Notes under the pieces: generated by a model
Database searches by the model: none
What the model was told of the DNA's origin: nothing
The model's input: the letters and a program-made list of their open reading frames with translations, nothing else
Assembly: GCA_022570795.1 (NCBI GenBank)
Contig: JAKUDP010000019.1
Span: 186,001 to 250,000, forward strand
Direction of reading: 5' to 3'
Length of the DNA stretch: 64,000 nt
DNA from: Sphaerulina vaccinii
Taxonomy: Eukaryota > Ascomycota > Dothideomycetes > Mycosphaerellales > Mycosphaerellaceae
Program-made: the position numbers and the translations under genes
Shown here: positions 33,055 to 44,700 of the stretch, piece by piece
How the letters are laid out: each line of letters begins with the position of its first letter
Position numbering within the stretch: the stretch's first letter is position 1

Positions 33055-35073
33055 ATGCGGCTTCTCACGACTCGCGGTGAGCCGGCTCTCAGGAGCTTCG
33101 GCGTCCGTCCCAGGGACAAGAACACATGGGACGAGGAGAAACATCCAAAATATGCTATCTTGTCGCATACATGGATGGCAGACGAAGATGAGGTAGTCTT
33201 CGGGGATCTTGCCAATCTCTCGCGAGCCAGACTCAAGCCTGGGTGGAAGAAGCTTGAATATGCACGAAAGCAAGCAGCTATCGATAAATGCGATTATGTC
33301 TGGATCGATACAGTGTGCATTGACAAAGCTAGCAGCGCCGAGCTTTCTGAAGCTATTAACTCCATGTACAGATGGTACGAGGGGTCTGAGATCTGCTATG
33401 TTTACTTGGCCGACATGCCTACTGAGCCTCTGGTACCGAGCTGGATGTTTGCAGTCGGCGCCTGCCCTGTAGAGGACGAAGTAGGAACATCGGAACAATT
33501 CGGCTCTGCTGGCAAGATGGACGAACATGAATCATGGAATTCAACTGAGACCGATATGGACAGACTTTTTTGCAGTTGCAAATGGTTCACCAGAGGCTGG
33601 ACGCTCCAAGAGATGCTTGCGCCGTCCGAGGTCCAGTTCTACAATAGTGATTGGGAGATCTTAGGCACCTTATGGGAGCTCCGCGATCTGGTAACACGCT
33701 GCACAGGCGTACAGTTGGAGTATTTCCACAGACCTCGAGAGTCGTCAAGCAGTTGCGATGAGGGAAGCGAGCCTGACGAGCCTGACGATCTCGGTAGATG
33801 CACGTCTCTGCAAATTGCGAGCGTTGCAAGACGAATGTCTTGGGCGGCATCGAGGCAGACGACGCGTGAAGAGGACAGAGCGTACTCCTTACTTGGTATC
33901 TTTGATGTGAACATGCCGGTAATATATGGTGAAGGTGTCAAGGCGTTCACGAGACTACAACAGGAAATTCTCCGCACAACTAGAGATCAGACTATCCTGG
34001 CATGGCCACGTCCCTGGCATATAGAGCCGCCGGACCCTTACAATCTGCTTGCCTCAAGCCCGGATTCGTGGATGCATCAGACCAATATGGTTGCTTTGGA
34101 CAGAACAAAGGCAGAGTTCTACGACGTCTCAAGTACTGGAATTAGGATGCGAGTGCCTACAATGGTGTCTTTGGAGTTCCAGCGCCTGCACCAGCGACTA
34201 CAAGGCCAAATTGTGTTGCAATGCAGAGACTTAGGCAAGCCCCTGAACGCCATTGTCATGGTAGCATCCCTTGTGCAACTCGGCGAAGACGAGTTTATTG
34301 CAGACGAGATCTGCTACCTAGATACGGTAGATGCTTTCACCGCTCAACGATGGCCTACCAAGATCATCAATTTGCACTTCCAGGCTGAGCCCCTCTATAA
34401 ACATCGAGAAGAATATGCTTTTAATGGGTCAAGCCTATCGCCGAAAACCCTTCTCGTGCGAGTTGCGCCTGGGTGTCGTGCGCAAATTGTGACAGTTGAG
34501 CCCTTGCAACGTTGGGACCGGGTCGCACAGAGCTTTCAACTGCCTTTTTGGCCGGAATGCGAGGATCGCACCTTTCCACTGTGTTCAGTCTTGTGTGCCC
34601 AGCCCTGCACGGAATCACTACACAACTCTCCTGCCATCGAAGGGCTAACTCGACTGCGTGAGAGTCCGCCCGCAGTCGCCGAGAGCTTCTGCCAGGCAAA
34701 GGCCCTCGCCGCTTTGCGCGAAGTTGGATCGGACGACGCAGCGGTGGTGGTGTTTGCGCGTGCAGAGAGCAACAGTACAGACTTGTATGTCCTGAGCATC
34801 CAGAGGACAGTCGTCGAAGTCTTTATCGGAACGACTACATCATTCTCTCTGCAGCTGAACGACGGGGTACAGACATCGAGTAGTGGCCGCCCGGTAAGCT
34901 GTCCATCCGAAACGGAGCCTATCTTTGTCTTGTGCCCTCTGCGGAATGGCAAGGTCCTCGAGGCTCGCATGTGGATGGAATCCGTCTTGGACGAGGACAC
35001 GGTCGTCGTGCTTGTGGGGGAGAAAGAATATTTGAACGTTCAGAAACGAAACAAGACTATATTGGACTTCTAG
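33055..35073 (+). CDS. HET-domain (heterokaryon incompatibility-type) protein
   Basis: 672 residues from the ATG at 33055, which gives the typical MRLLTTRG start; upstream codons do not look coding. The HET domain covers about residues 33-200: YAILSHTW (33-40), VWIDTVCIDK (82-91), INSMYRWYEG (101-110), and further on GWTLQEMLAPSEVQFY. The usual downstream block RMSWAASRQTTREEDRAYSL and GIFDVNMPVIYGEG is present. The C-terminal half (about residues 320-672) is unrecognised. HET proteins trigger cell death after fusion of unlike mycelia. No NACHT or repeat domain is present. Remarkably, the TAG stop is followed in frame by a UBA-like domain (next entry). Confidence 0.88.
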   Translation: MRLLTTRGEPALRSFGVRPRDKNTWDEEKHPKYAILSHTWMADEDEVVFGDLANLSRARLKPGWKKLEYARKQAAIDKCDYVWIDTVCIDKASSAELSEAINSMYRWYEGSEICYVYLADMPTEPLVPSWMFAVGACPVEDEVGTSEQFGSAGKMDEHESWNSTETDMDRLFCSCKWFTRGWTLQEMLAPSEVQFYNSDWEILGTLWELRDLVTRCTGVQLEYFHRPRESSSSCDEGSEPDEPDDLGRCTSLQIASVARRMSWAASRQTTREEDRAYSLLGIFDVNMPVIYGEGVKAFTRLQQEILRTTRDQTILAWPRPWHIEPPDPYNLLASSPDSWMHQTNMVALDRTKAEFYDVSSTGIRMRVPTMVSLEFQRLHQRLQGQIVLQCRDLGKPLNAIVMVASLVQLGEDEFIADEICYLDTVDAFTAQRWPTKIINLHFQAEPLYKHREEYAFNGSSLSPKTLLVRVAPGCRAQIVTVEPLQRWDRVAQSFQLPFWPECEDRTFPLCSVLCAQPCTESLHNSPAIEGLTRLRESPPAVAESFCQAKALAALREVGSDDAAVVVFARAESNSTDLYVLSIQRTVVEVFIGTTTSFSLQLNDGVQTSSSGRPVSCPSETEPIFVLCPLRNGKVLEARMWMESVLDEDTVVVLVGEKEYLNVQKRNKTILDF

Positions 35074-35256
35074 CAGCCATCAGGGCCAGGATCTGTCAAT
35101 GCCAAGGATGTTCAGCTCGTAATGGATCAAGCAGGCGTTAGATGGCAAAAGGCTGTAAGAGCTCTTCGCAATCACGACAATGATGTCGTCAATGCCATGA
35201 TAGACTTGACTCCATGGCCAGCTTCAGTTCACGTCCTAAACCAGGCACAATCATGA
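35071..35256 (+). other. in-frame UBA-like extension downstream of the HET stop codon
   Basis: After the TAG at 35071-35073 the same frame stays open for 60 codons to a TGA at 35254-35256. Codons from 35089 encode a segment like the C-terminal UBA domain of nascent-polypeptide-associated complex alpha (EGD2/NACA): VNAKDVQLVMDQAG ... KAVRALRNHDNDVVNAMIDL. The stop context is TAG CAG CCA, which fits the leaky stop consensus UAG-CAR-YYA. Alternatives are a nonsense mutation, or an unannotated intron ending at TTCTAG with the stop inside it (no good branch site seen). The domain likeness is fairly sure; translation is not shown. Confidence 0.6.
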
Positions 35257-35872
35257 CAGGACGATACGAATCCGCCACAGTCAATGCCAGGAAAGCTCGA
35301 GGTGTCGCTGGAAAGCGAGACCGAAGTGAGTGCCATGAGATCAGAAGCCAAGGGCCTATGCACCTCCTTCACGCTGAATCCAACACACGCGACAAATCTA
35401 AGAGCTACTCGTACCAAGTGAGCATGAATACTGCCTCATATGCCGTATAGGTTATGAAGCTTGTGGTACATCAATGTCGAGAAGTCATACATCGGGAGCC
35501 ATGGACAGTTTTGGGCTCGGTTGTAAACTGGGAAACTCCAACTCAAGACTGTTGCAAAATTGCCAGATAAAGAAACGCTCTTCTCTGGTATACATTTCCG
35601 TGCAGCGTAATCAGAAACATCTACAAACGCGTGGAAAGGTTTCCACGTGGCTAAGCGGTCGTACCGCGGAGAGGCGTGCGCAGCTTGACATCACAATGAT
35701 GATCCACCCAGAAACACGAAGCTTGTTCAAGCTTGAGCTGTACCACAACATAACAGCTTAAGCTGTTTGCACTGCACGTCAAAACGAAAGTCTTGATTGT
35801 GTCGCGCCTTTGCTTCTAGTTGCTCTACCCACGAATTGCGGAGAGGACATCTTCGCGACTACACAAGCCAAC
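35257..35872. other. intergenic
   Basis: No supported gene. The final part is the leader of the 6-phosphogluconate dehydrogenase gene. The codons from 35810 to 35872 are open but lie before the ATG and look non-coding. Confidence 0.5.
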
Positions 35873-37415
35873 ATGACCTCTCTACGAAGAGACAGCAAGC
35901 AAAATGCTGAAATCAAGAAAGTTGCCATGATTGGCTGTGGAGCCATGGGAGGAGGAATGGCACTGCTCTTCGCTGAAAACGGCTGTGATGTTATCCTTCG
36001 CGATCCTTCGAACGATGCAATGGATAAGGTGCTCGACAAAGCAAAGGCAGACAAGATTACTGGCGTTAAGTTGTCGAAAGCTCAGAACGATGCAGAGTTG
36101 TGCAAAGCCTTTGGACAAGACAGGAAAGTGTTCTTCTGGTCCTTACCCCATGGCCATGTCGGTGATTCTGTTCTCGACGGCCTCATGCCATACCTCAAGC
36201 GAGACGACATCATCATTGATTGTGCAAACGAGCATTGGGAGAACACCGAGCGTCGTATCTCAAAGAGTGTACCCAAGGGTATCCGATATGTAGGCATGGG
36301 TGTGAGTGGGGGCTACCAAGCTGCCAGAAGAGGTCCATCAATGTGTCCCGGGACAGACGACTCAACCTTCGACATCATCCTACCACTTCTCGAGAAAGCA
36401 GCAGCAAAGGCTCCAGATGGCACACCCTGCGTCGGCCGCATTGGCACAGGCGGAGCAGGCCACTATTGCAAGATGATTCACAACGGTATCGAACACGGAA
36501 TGATGTCTGCCATGTGCGAGATCTGGAGCCTCATGACCAAAGGTCTCGGCATGAACCAAGACGAGATTGGCGACATTTTCGCATCATGGAATGCCTCAGG
36601 TGAACTCCAAGGCACATTCCTCGTCCGCATCGCTGGAGAAATCTGCAAAACCAAGAACGAGCAAGGCGAGCGAGTGCTCGATACAATCGAAGACAAAGTC
36701 GTCCAAGACGTCTGCGGAGAAGAAGGCACAGGAATCTGGTCAAACCTCGAAGCCATCGATCAACATGTCCCAGCACCAACTCTCAGCTCCGCACACTACC
36801 TTCGTCTCGCATCAGCAGATCTGAACCAACGCCGAACGATCAACAAGACTTTTGGTGGAGACTTCCCTCCTCAGAAACTCAACTTCAAGGGAGATAAGAA
36901 AGCTTTCCTCGAAGACATTCGTCTCGCAACATATGGTGCCTGTCTAGCGAGTTATGTCCAAGGCATGAACATAATCGACAAAGCCGACAAGCAAAAGCAC
37001 TTCAACATCGATTACTATCAACTTCTACAAATCTGGCGCGCGGGCTGTATTATTCAAGCAGATTACATCTCCTCCAAACTGCTCATGCCACACTACAAAG
37101 ATTTCGCGAAGAAGACTGCCGATGAAGTTGACATGAATCCTTTATACGTCCCAGAGATCGCGAAGGGTCTCAAGAAAACTTATGCTTGCTTCTTTGAAGA
37201 GGGTTGTGCTGGCTGCTACGGAGGGCGATCATGTTATTCCAAGCTTAGCAAGCACGCTAGACTATCTCAAGATGATCACGAGTACAGACTTGCCGACCAG
37301 CTTCCAAGAAGCACAGCTTGACTACTTTGGGAGACATATGTTCGATATCAAAGGCCATGATGAGGGTGGACTTCCGACTATTGGGAAGCATCATTATGAG
37401 TGGAAGGCTGCGTAG
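35873..37415 (+). CDS. 6-phosphogluconate dehydrogenase family protein, C terminus frameshifted
   Basis: ATG at 35873. Oxidative decarboxylation of 6-phosphogluconate with NADP+ is the family reaction. Visible: the nucleotide-binding MIGCGAMGGGMA, substrate motif GVSGGYQAARRGPS (canonical enzymes have GEEGARYGPS, so this is a divergent paralogue), and catalytic GGAGHYCKMIHNGIEHG with the Lys and Asn intact. The first frame ends at 37321 after 482 residues in a non-homologous tail. The correct C terminus (TEGDHVIPSL ... TSFQEAQLDYFG ... GKHHYEWK) lies in another frame up to 37415. The break is at about 37182-37191, where GCTT is doubled (TATGCTTGCTTCTTTG); one GCTT copy explains the shift. No intron fits. 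Either a real mutation, which loses the tail that completes the neighbouring active site in the dimer, or a sequence error. Confidence 0.85.
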
Positions 37416-37589
37416 AGCTGTGATGGGATGGGGTCTTGGTCTGGAATGTGTGTATATGATTATAATATGGGTGGTAGAAGGAACACAGATACTTCTGTTG
37501 TATGTAAGACTCACATATCAGCTTCACTGATGAACGCACGAGCGGCTCTTCCAACTGTTACATACGCTTCGTGAAGTACATTCTACAAC

Positions 37590-39400
37590 AGTCGTGCTTG
37601 GTGTAGTGGAAACGTTCGTGGGTCGTTGGCATAGCTAACGCTGGAACTAGAGACATGATCAACACAGGTCAGAAGCCTCCTGACTTCACCTTAGCGGTCA
37701 GCATCGCAATCACTATCATACCAACGACTCTTTTGCTTTATCCATTTCTTTTTTGCTTCTGCTCTGGTAAAGCATAACACCTCTATACACAATCAAGGAT
37801 ACTGCATCTTTTAATCAGTCGTCTTGGCACAATGGTAGACCCGCAAGTCGTCGGCATAGCTGATGCTGGCAATCAAGGATGTGCTTGCGAATGATTCGCA
37901 AGCCACAAATGAATCAAAATGGCGTGCACAGGCATAGGGCGATTGTTCTGCTCTCCTCGTGTTTCCTTTGCTCCTGCTCCTACCTAGCAAACAAGGTCTA
38001 TGTACAATCAAAGATACTGCATCTCAATAGTCGGGCTTGGTCTAGTGGAAGAGCCGTAAGTCGTTGGCATAGCTGATGCTGGAATAACACTATGACTCCT
38101 AGCAGCATTCAGGTCTATAGACCTCTCTTCGCGCAGGTTGATTGCCTCCACGCAAGAGGGCGATCGTTTTGCTCTTTGCCTGGTCTCTCTTGCTTCTTCT
38201 CTGACTGAAGGGGAGACTTATAGATACGATCAGAAATAGATGTTTTCCGACAGTCGTCCTTGGTATAGTGGTAGAGCCGTACGTCGTCAGCCTTATCTGA
38301 TGCTGGCTAGCGAAGTTGCTTACGGACTATCGACGAGCCATATTCCATCCTAGCTCAATTCTTGATGGGCTTCCACTCCACGCAGCGAGCGATTGTTTTG
38401 CTCTCCTGCAGCTCTTTTATAGATGTCTTGGAAATAGCGGGCAGCATTGATGTGCTGAACCGAACGGCTGCATCTTCAATAGTCGTCCTTGGGCTAGTGG
38501 TAGAGCCGTAAGTCGCCAGCCTTGTCTGATGCTGGACCACAAGATTTACTGCTCTATACACAGGCCCAGAATCGGCCTTCTTTGGGTTGAAGTAGGTCCT
38601 TGAAACACGCGCACAGGGCGATTCTTTTGCTCTTTCGCACATTTTTGCCACAATTTGATCAAGTTAGTGGTGTAGATATACGACTAGGAATGCTTACTTT
38701 GCAACAGTCGTCCTTGATCTAGTGGTAGAGCCGTAAGTCATTCGCATAGCTGATGCTGGAGAACAAAATCATTACCTTCTTCCACATCACATAGGCTACT
38801 TTCCGGACCTATACCAGGAGGCAGGATGATCTTACACCATGCGAACAGGCCGATTATTTTGTCTTCCAATCGTACACGAACCAAACTTTTGGCTCAGTGA
38901 ATGCAAATTTGCCGTGTGGCTCAACCACTCTTGAGGGTGCATATATGCTCTGTGGAGGGCAACACTCAACAATCGTCTTGGTCTAGTGGTAGAGCCGCAA
39001 GTCATTGGTATAGCTGATGCTGGAGAACAAACAAGCCCTAATGCGATGATCAGGCCAGATTCCAGACCTGATGTCTTTCCAGTAGGATTCGAGACCATGC
39101 GGACGGGACGATTCTTTTGTCTTTTATGTTGCACATCTTGCTTTTGGTGAAGCATGATTGATAGGGTCTTTTCTCTAGCCAGAAGGGTTCCGAATAGGTA
39201 GTTTTGATATATGGCATGCGAATCAGCTTACTCAATAGTCGTCCTTGGTCTAGTGGTATAGCTGTAAGTCTTCAGTATTGTCTGATGCTGTCAAAGACAA
39301 TAAGCCCTGATCGACGAATGCCAAGCCAAGATTGAGACTTGCGATTGCGTGTTGAATGTCCTTACCATGCAGAGGCATCGATTGTTTTGCTTTTTGTTTG
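37590..39400 (+). repeat. tandem array of eight ~225-nt units with tRNA A-box-like core and T-run
   Basis: Units start at 37590, 37817, 38029, 38252, 38481, 38705, 38971 and 39237. Block A is AGTCGTCCTTGG then TCTAGTGGTAGAGCCGTAAG and ends in TGATGCTGG. It contains TGGTCTAGTGG, a good match to the Pol III A box TRGYNNARNGG. A first hairpin is GGTCTA-GTGG-TAGAGCC. A second, 30 nt on, keeps pairing while its sequence changes (CGGCAT/ATGCTG, CCAGC/GCTGG). Block B, about 125-145 nt downstream, is GCGATTGTTTTGCTCTT with a T-run. Between them, unit 7 carries GGATTCGAGACC, which resembles a B box. No open frames run through. Likely small RNA genes or tRNA-derived elements. Confidence 0.7.
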
Positions 39401-39514
39401 CACATAGGCCGATTGCGAAAGCCGCTGGACGACGTTGCTTCGTTATTCCTATGGCAGTACGCCCACGAGACTTCATATAGATCAACCTGTCCATTATTGT
39501 TCTCATATGATACT

Positions 39515-41481
39515 CTACCTCGCAATGCCCTTGCTCCCAGCCTCGCCGGTTGCAACCCTACTCGCTCCTTCAGGATCAACCTTTCTCAAAGGTCTATACT
39601 CAGCCTCCCACATCTGCTCTCGGATCCACTCTTCCAGATCTTCATCATCTTCCGGAATGTCCTTATGCGTAGCTTGTCCTTCTTTCTGGGCTTGCTTGAT
39701 CACAGCCGCTGCGATCTTGACTGAAATATCGCGTACATTTTCGACATCAGGCAGCAGCCCAGCATCAGGATCCTTCAGCGCTGGCGCCTGTCCTGCCAAA
39801 GCCTTGACAGCAGCTACTAGCATTTCTGTCGTCAGGAGTCTAGATCTGCTGAGGATGACTCCGAGACCAATGCCAGGAAATGTTACTGAGTTGTTGCATT
39901 CTGCAATCTCGCGCTTCTTTCCGTCCCCAAGATCGATGGGGTCGAATGGTGAGCCAGTTGCGGTTAGAACTCTACCATCTGTCCATTTGTGCAGGTCTTC
40001 CGGTTTAGCTTCGTGAAGCCTGGTTGGGTTCGAGAGTGGAAAGATGATTGGTCGATCGACGTGCTTCGCCATTTCTTTCACGACTTTCTCTGTGAAAGCC
40101 CCAGGCTTAGTCGACGTGCCGATCAGAACATGTGGTTTGACTTTCTTGACAACATCAAGCAGAGACTTGTGATCAGAACCCTTCCACTCCTCATCAGGTT
40201 TGGCGTATGGGTGTTGCGCTGGTGTCAGATCGTCCTTGAAGCTTTGCAGTAGGAGACCGGGTTTGTCGACGCAATAGATTTGCTTCGCCGCTTCTTCTGC
40301 AGACTTCTTGCCTCCACTTTCTACCGAGATTGCGTCGCGGATTTGATCGCCGATTCCTGTACCTGCTGAGCCGGAGCCGAAGAGCACGACTCGGATGTCT
40401 GACATCTGGAGCTTCGCTACGTGAGCTGCAGCGTAGATTGCTGCTAGGGTTACACAGCCTGTTCCTTGTACATCATCGTTGAAGCAGGCGATCCTCGGGG
40501 TGTATTTGTCCAGTATGCGGCGAGCATTAGGTAGACCGAAGTCCTCGAAGTGCAGGTATGCTTTCGGGTATCGTTTTCTTGCGGCTTGCACAAAGCGGTC
40601 TACAAACGCATCGTACTCTTCGCCTCGCACACGTGGCTTCTTTAGGCCCAGGTATAGGGGATCTTTCGACAGATCCTCGTTGTCTGTACCCACATCGAGG
40701 ACCACTGGCAGCACGCGATTCGGATGTATGCCAGCACAGAGAGTATAGATGACCAGCTTCGCAATGCTGATCAGAATGGCTCCCACACCTTGATCTCCAA
40801 TACCCAGGATCTGCTCGCCATCGCTCACAACAATGACATCGATATCCTCTGCAGCACCATATCGATCCAGCGCCTTCTCGATGTTGTCAGGCTGTGTGAT
40901 GTCGAGGAAGCAGCCTTCGGGTCTCCGGAACAGCCTGCTGTAGTCTGCAATAGCATCACCTTCCGTGGGAGTGTAGATGATCGGGAACATCTCTTTCAAA
41001 TGATCCTGAATAAGCCGGTAGTAAAGCACTTCATTCTGCTCTTTCATGCTGGTCATGAAGGTGTTCTTGCCAATTCCGGTTTTATGCGTGCCATACTGTT
41101 CGTAAGCTCGCTTGACTTGTTCGTCGAGAGTATTGATCTTGGAAGGAAGGAGTCCATTGAGGTCGAAGGTCTTGCGTTCTTCTTCTGAGAATGCTGAACC
41201 TTTGTTGAGATAGGGTGTGTTGAGTAGTGCTGTGCCCTAGTGGAAAGCAGATATGAGTGAGCTGCTGTGATATTGCCATTTCTTAGGTCATGTAGAGCAA
41301 TGGACTTTCGATCGTGACTTACTGTTATCGCGCAGTCTTGAGGTCCAGACGTTGATAAGGGCAGATGCTCGAACTTGGTCTTCTGTTTGGCCATGTTTGT
41401 GAAGCTTGTCGCGAATCGTCTCGTTGTGACAATCGGCAGGGGGTTTGTTGTCTTCGTTAGGACTCTAGAGCGCTTCAGCAT
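39515..41481 (-). CDS. malic enzyme, probably mitochondrial
   Basis: Proposed complement(join(39515..41236, 41323..41481)), 626 residues. The 86-nt intron has a GTAAGT donor and a CACTAG acceptor and joins CAIT to GTALLNTPYLNKG, the conserved start of malic enzymes. Malic enzyme decarboxylates L-malate to pyruvate with NAD+ or NADP+. Visible: FPIIYTPTEGDA, SDGEQILGIGDQGVGA, LHFEDFGLPNA, FNDDVQGTGCVTLAA (metal and malate ligands), the second nucleotide site VLFGSGSAGTGIGD, and PIIFPLSNPT. The first 30 residues (MLKRSRVLTKTTNP, then TTRRFATSF) look like a mitochondrial presequence. An in-frame ATG at 41532 is an alternative start. It is transcribed in the same direction as the transporter at 41789. 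Confidence 0.92.
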
Positions 41482-41788
41482 TTCTGGAGTAGTTACCAAG
41501 CATCTCAGATCGGAGTCTTGGACAAAGTGCATGTGAAGATGCGGAAGCTGCAGCTTGATACGCAAGCATTTGATGCACGATGACGATTCTGTCCCACCAA
41601 GATCCAGGAATTGACGTTGTTAGTGCCCGTTCCTGCCGCTTTCACGTGAGGCTCACGCAGGTGCTATGGGCATTCCTCGTTGAGGATGAACTCACTGAGT
41701 CTAGATCCTGTCTTGAGATGTACTTGCTTGGTTCTCGCTGGTGAGCAGAGATGTTCTCGGCTTGCTACTCGTAACACCATCTAATCGT

Positions 41789-44700
41789 CTATTCGTCTAA
41801 TTCGTCAACCATATCTTCTCTATGATCCTTCAGCATCTCTGCTGCTGGACCTTGTTCGAGTATCTTGCCCTTCCCGAGAACAATGCAGTAGTCGGCATTC
41901 CGTACTGCTTCAAGTCTGTGGGCGATCGTGATGACTGTGGACTCTTTCATCTCTTCGTGCATAACAAGCTGAATCTGCATTGCAGTATCTCGATCGATAG
42001 AGGCCGTAGCTTCGTCCAGGATGATGATCGCGCTTCTCCTTAGCACAGCTCTCGCCAGTCCCACCAGCTGACGCTGTCCTTGGCTGAGATTCTTGCCACC
42101 AGCTTCGATATTGGTTTCCAGCTGCCAGTTCTGTCTTGCGCATACACGACTGAGCACAAGCTCGCATTCCTCATCTGTGTGATCATTGACTGGGTCAAGA
42201 TTCATGCGCATAGTGCCAGGAAACAAGACCGGATCCTGAGCAAGGAATGTGATTCGAGTCCGAAGGAGTTGCTTATCCACTTCAGCAAGGCCAACATTAT
42301 CAATCGTGATGTCGCCGATCTCCGGTAAGATGGTGGCCAGGAGTGATAGTGCCAGTGTGCTCTTGCCAGATCCAGTGCGTCCAATAATTGCAGTTTTCGA
42401 CCCACCCTTGACAGTGAATGAGATGCTGTCCAAAGCAGGATCCAGATGTGGCGCGTACTTGATGAGCACATTCTTAAACACAATATCGCCCTTGTAGGAA
42501 GGCCACCATGCAGGCGGGCTGACAGTTCCCTTTGGCTCTTGGTCTAGATGTAGTAACTCGACGACTCGCTCCACGCTCACAAACTCCATTTGCAGCTGTC
42601 CATACTGACGACACAAGCCATTTGTAGTGTATACGAACTTATTCGCAGACAGCAGGGCAAAGGCCGTAAGGCCTGGCGACAAGTCTGTCGCGAGTGCCAG
42701 CACGAACAGCAAGAAGGTGGCGAATGATGACAATGCACCATACCTGTACTGCAGCCATGCCTGAGTAGACCAGTAGAAGTGGTCCATCTTCTGGAAAGTG
42801 TCCACTACGTGGACCACACGATTCTGGAAGCGAGTCTGAGCTGCAAATGCTCGCACAGTGGCCAGACCATTAAGCAATTCGCCGAAGTTTGACATCAGCG
42901 GTGTCAAGGATACCATCTCCAGGCGTCGCAAGTTTTGAGAGGTTCCGATGAAGCGCCTGAAGATCGTGATGAAGAGAATGGCTAATATGAGGGTAAACAG
43001 CAGGAACGCAGGAGTGATCGATGCGATCACTACCACAGACGAAGTCCAGCTTATCATCATCCAGCTGATAGCAGAGAACTGTTGGCTGATTCCGCCATCG
43101 ATCACGCCGATGTCTGAAGTCATGCGGTTCATAAGTCGTCCAACCGGCGTGGTATCGTAGAATCGGAATGTCGCATACGCCACTTTCTCCATCACGTTGC
43201 GGAACATGTTCTTGGCCGCAACGTACACTATGACCAGCAGTGATGCTTGCGAACACACGTAGGCGAGAGATTGGCTAATCGCAAGGACGAGGAAGCACGT
43301 CAGCCAAGGCTTGATGTTGACTTCCGGTGGTGGCAGACCATCGAAGATATCGGAAGTGTGGTAGCCAACGTCTTCGGAGAAAACAAACATCTCTGCTTTT
43401 GCCTTGGTGTTGTATGCTTCTGCCCATGACTTGATGAACCATGCTTCGAGTAGAGCTAAGGAGCGGTAGATGACCAGAATCGATATCGTCAAAGCCCAAA
43501 GCCAAAGGTTACCAGCCTTGATGTACTGCCAGTAGACAGACGCCTTGACGCCACCATACGCTCGGTGCTCATCCTATGTTACATGTCAGCAGGCATCTCT
43601 GAAAGCCGTAGCTCTGTTGTACAGGGTCTGTCGCTGCACTCGGTGCCTTACTAGGCGCAAGGTGATAGAGATATCTGAGACCTACTTCAATGAACTTGGC
43701 TGGTATCGCAGCTTCAGCAGCCTTCTGGGCACGTTCTTCGTCTTGCGTAGGTGCGGCCTTTTGCTCATACATTGCAGATTGCTTAGCTTCCGCAGCATTA
43801 TGATCTATGACAGAAGCTCTTCCATGCTCGATCTTAATAAGCTGGTCCGCGATCCCTAGCACTAGATCTGTGCGATGCGTGATTAGAACGATGGTGCGGT
43901 CTTTGAGGAGAGGTCCACGAAAGCACTGTTGTACAATCAGCTCGGCGGTCTGCTGATCCAGCGCAGCAAGTGGGTCATCCAGTAACAAGATCTTGGTCTT
44001 GCTATACACAGCCCTGGCAAGCGCAACTCGTGCTTTTTGTCCTCCAGATAATCCGATACCGTTCTCACCTATCAAGGAGAGGTCCCCGGCCTTGAACTCT
44101 GCCAAGTCGGGTGTAAGTGCGCAGGCATCAAGGACGTCTCGGTACCGATCGGGTTCGTATGGCGCTGAAAAGAGTATGTTCTCTCGGATGCTCATACTTT
44201 GCAGCCATGGTGTCTGTGCACAGTAGCCGATAGGTTCCTGTGGCCGGATCAACTGGCCATTGAGCATGTCGAGTTCGCCCAGAAGTGCTTGCAGAAGTGC
44301 TGTCTTGCCTGCTGCTACCTCTCCAAAGATCACTGTCAATCCCACTGGGAACGAGATGTCAATGTCTTTCAGGACTGGCTCTGTTGCACCTGGCCAAGCG
44401 AAGGAAGAATGCTCTATAGCCAGTTGGTCTCCGATCAGTGCTTCGGTAGCCATCTCCTGCAGGTCCGGCTCAGCCATAAAGTCCTCAATACGCTGCACAG
44501 CGACCCAGGCATTGATGAGAGCCACGATGAGGCCTGGAACATCACGTAGTTCGCTAGTCATCATACTAAAGAGCTGGATCGAGGGGAACGCGATGTCGAT
44601 AGTCAAAGGCTTGCCAGCAATGACAGTGTAGGTGAAGAACGCTACTACCGGCACAAGGTCATAAGACAAGGTGTTCACGAGACTGATGACAACATTCCAC

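Noticed and set aside
37590..39400. Eight genuine tRNA genes
   Set aside because: The A box is present, but there is no complete cloverleaf, anticodon arm or consistent B box, and the units are too long (about 125-145 nt to the T-run).
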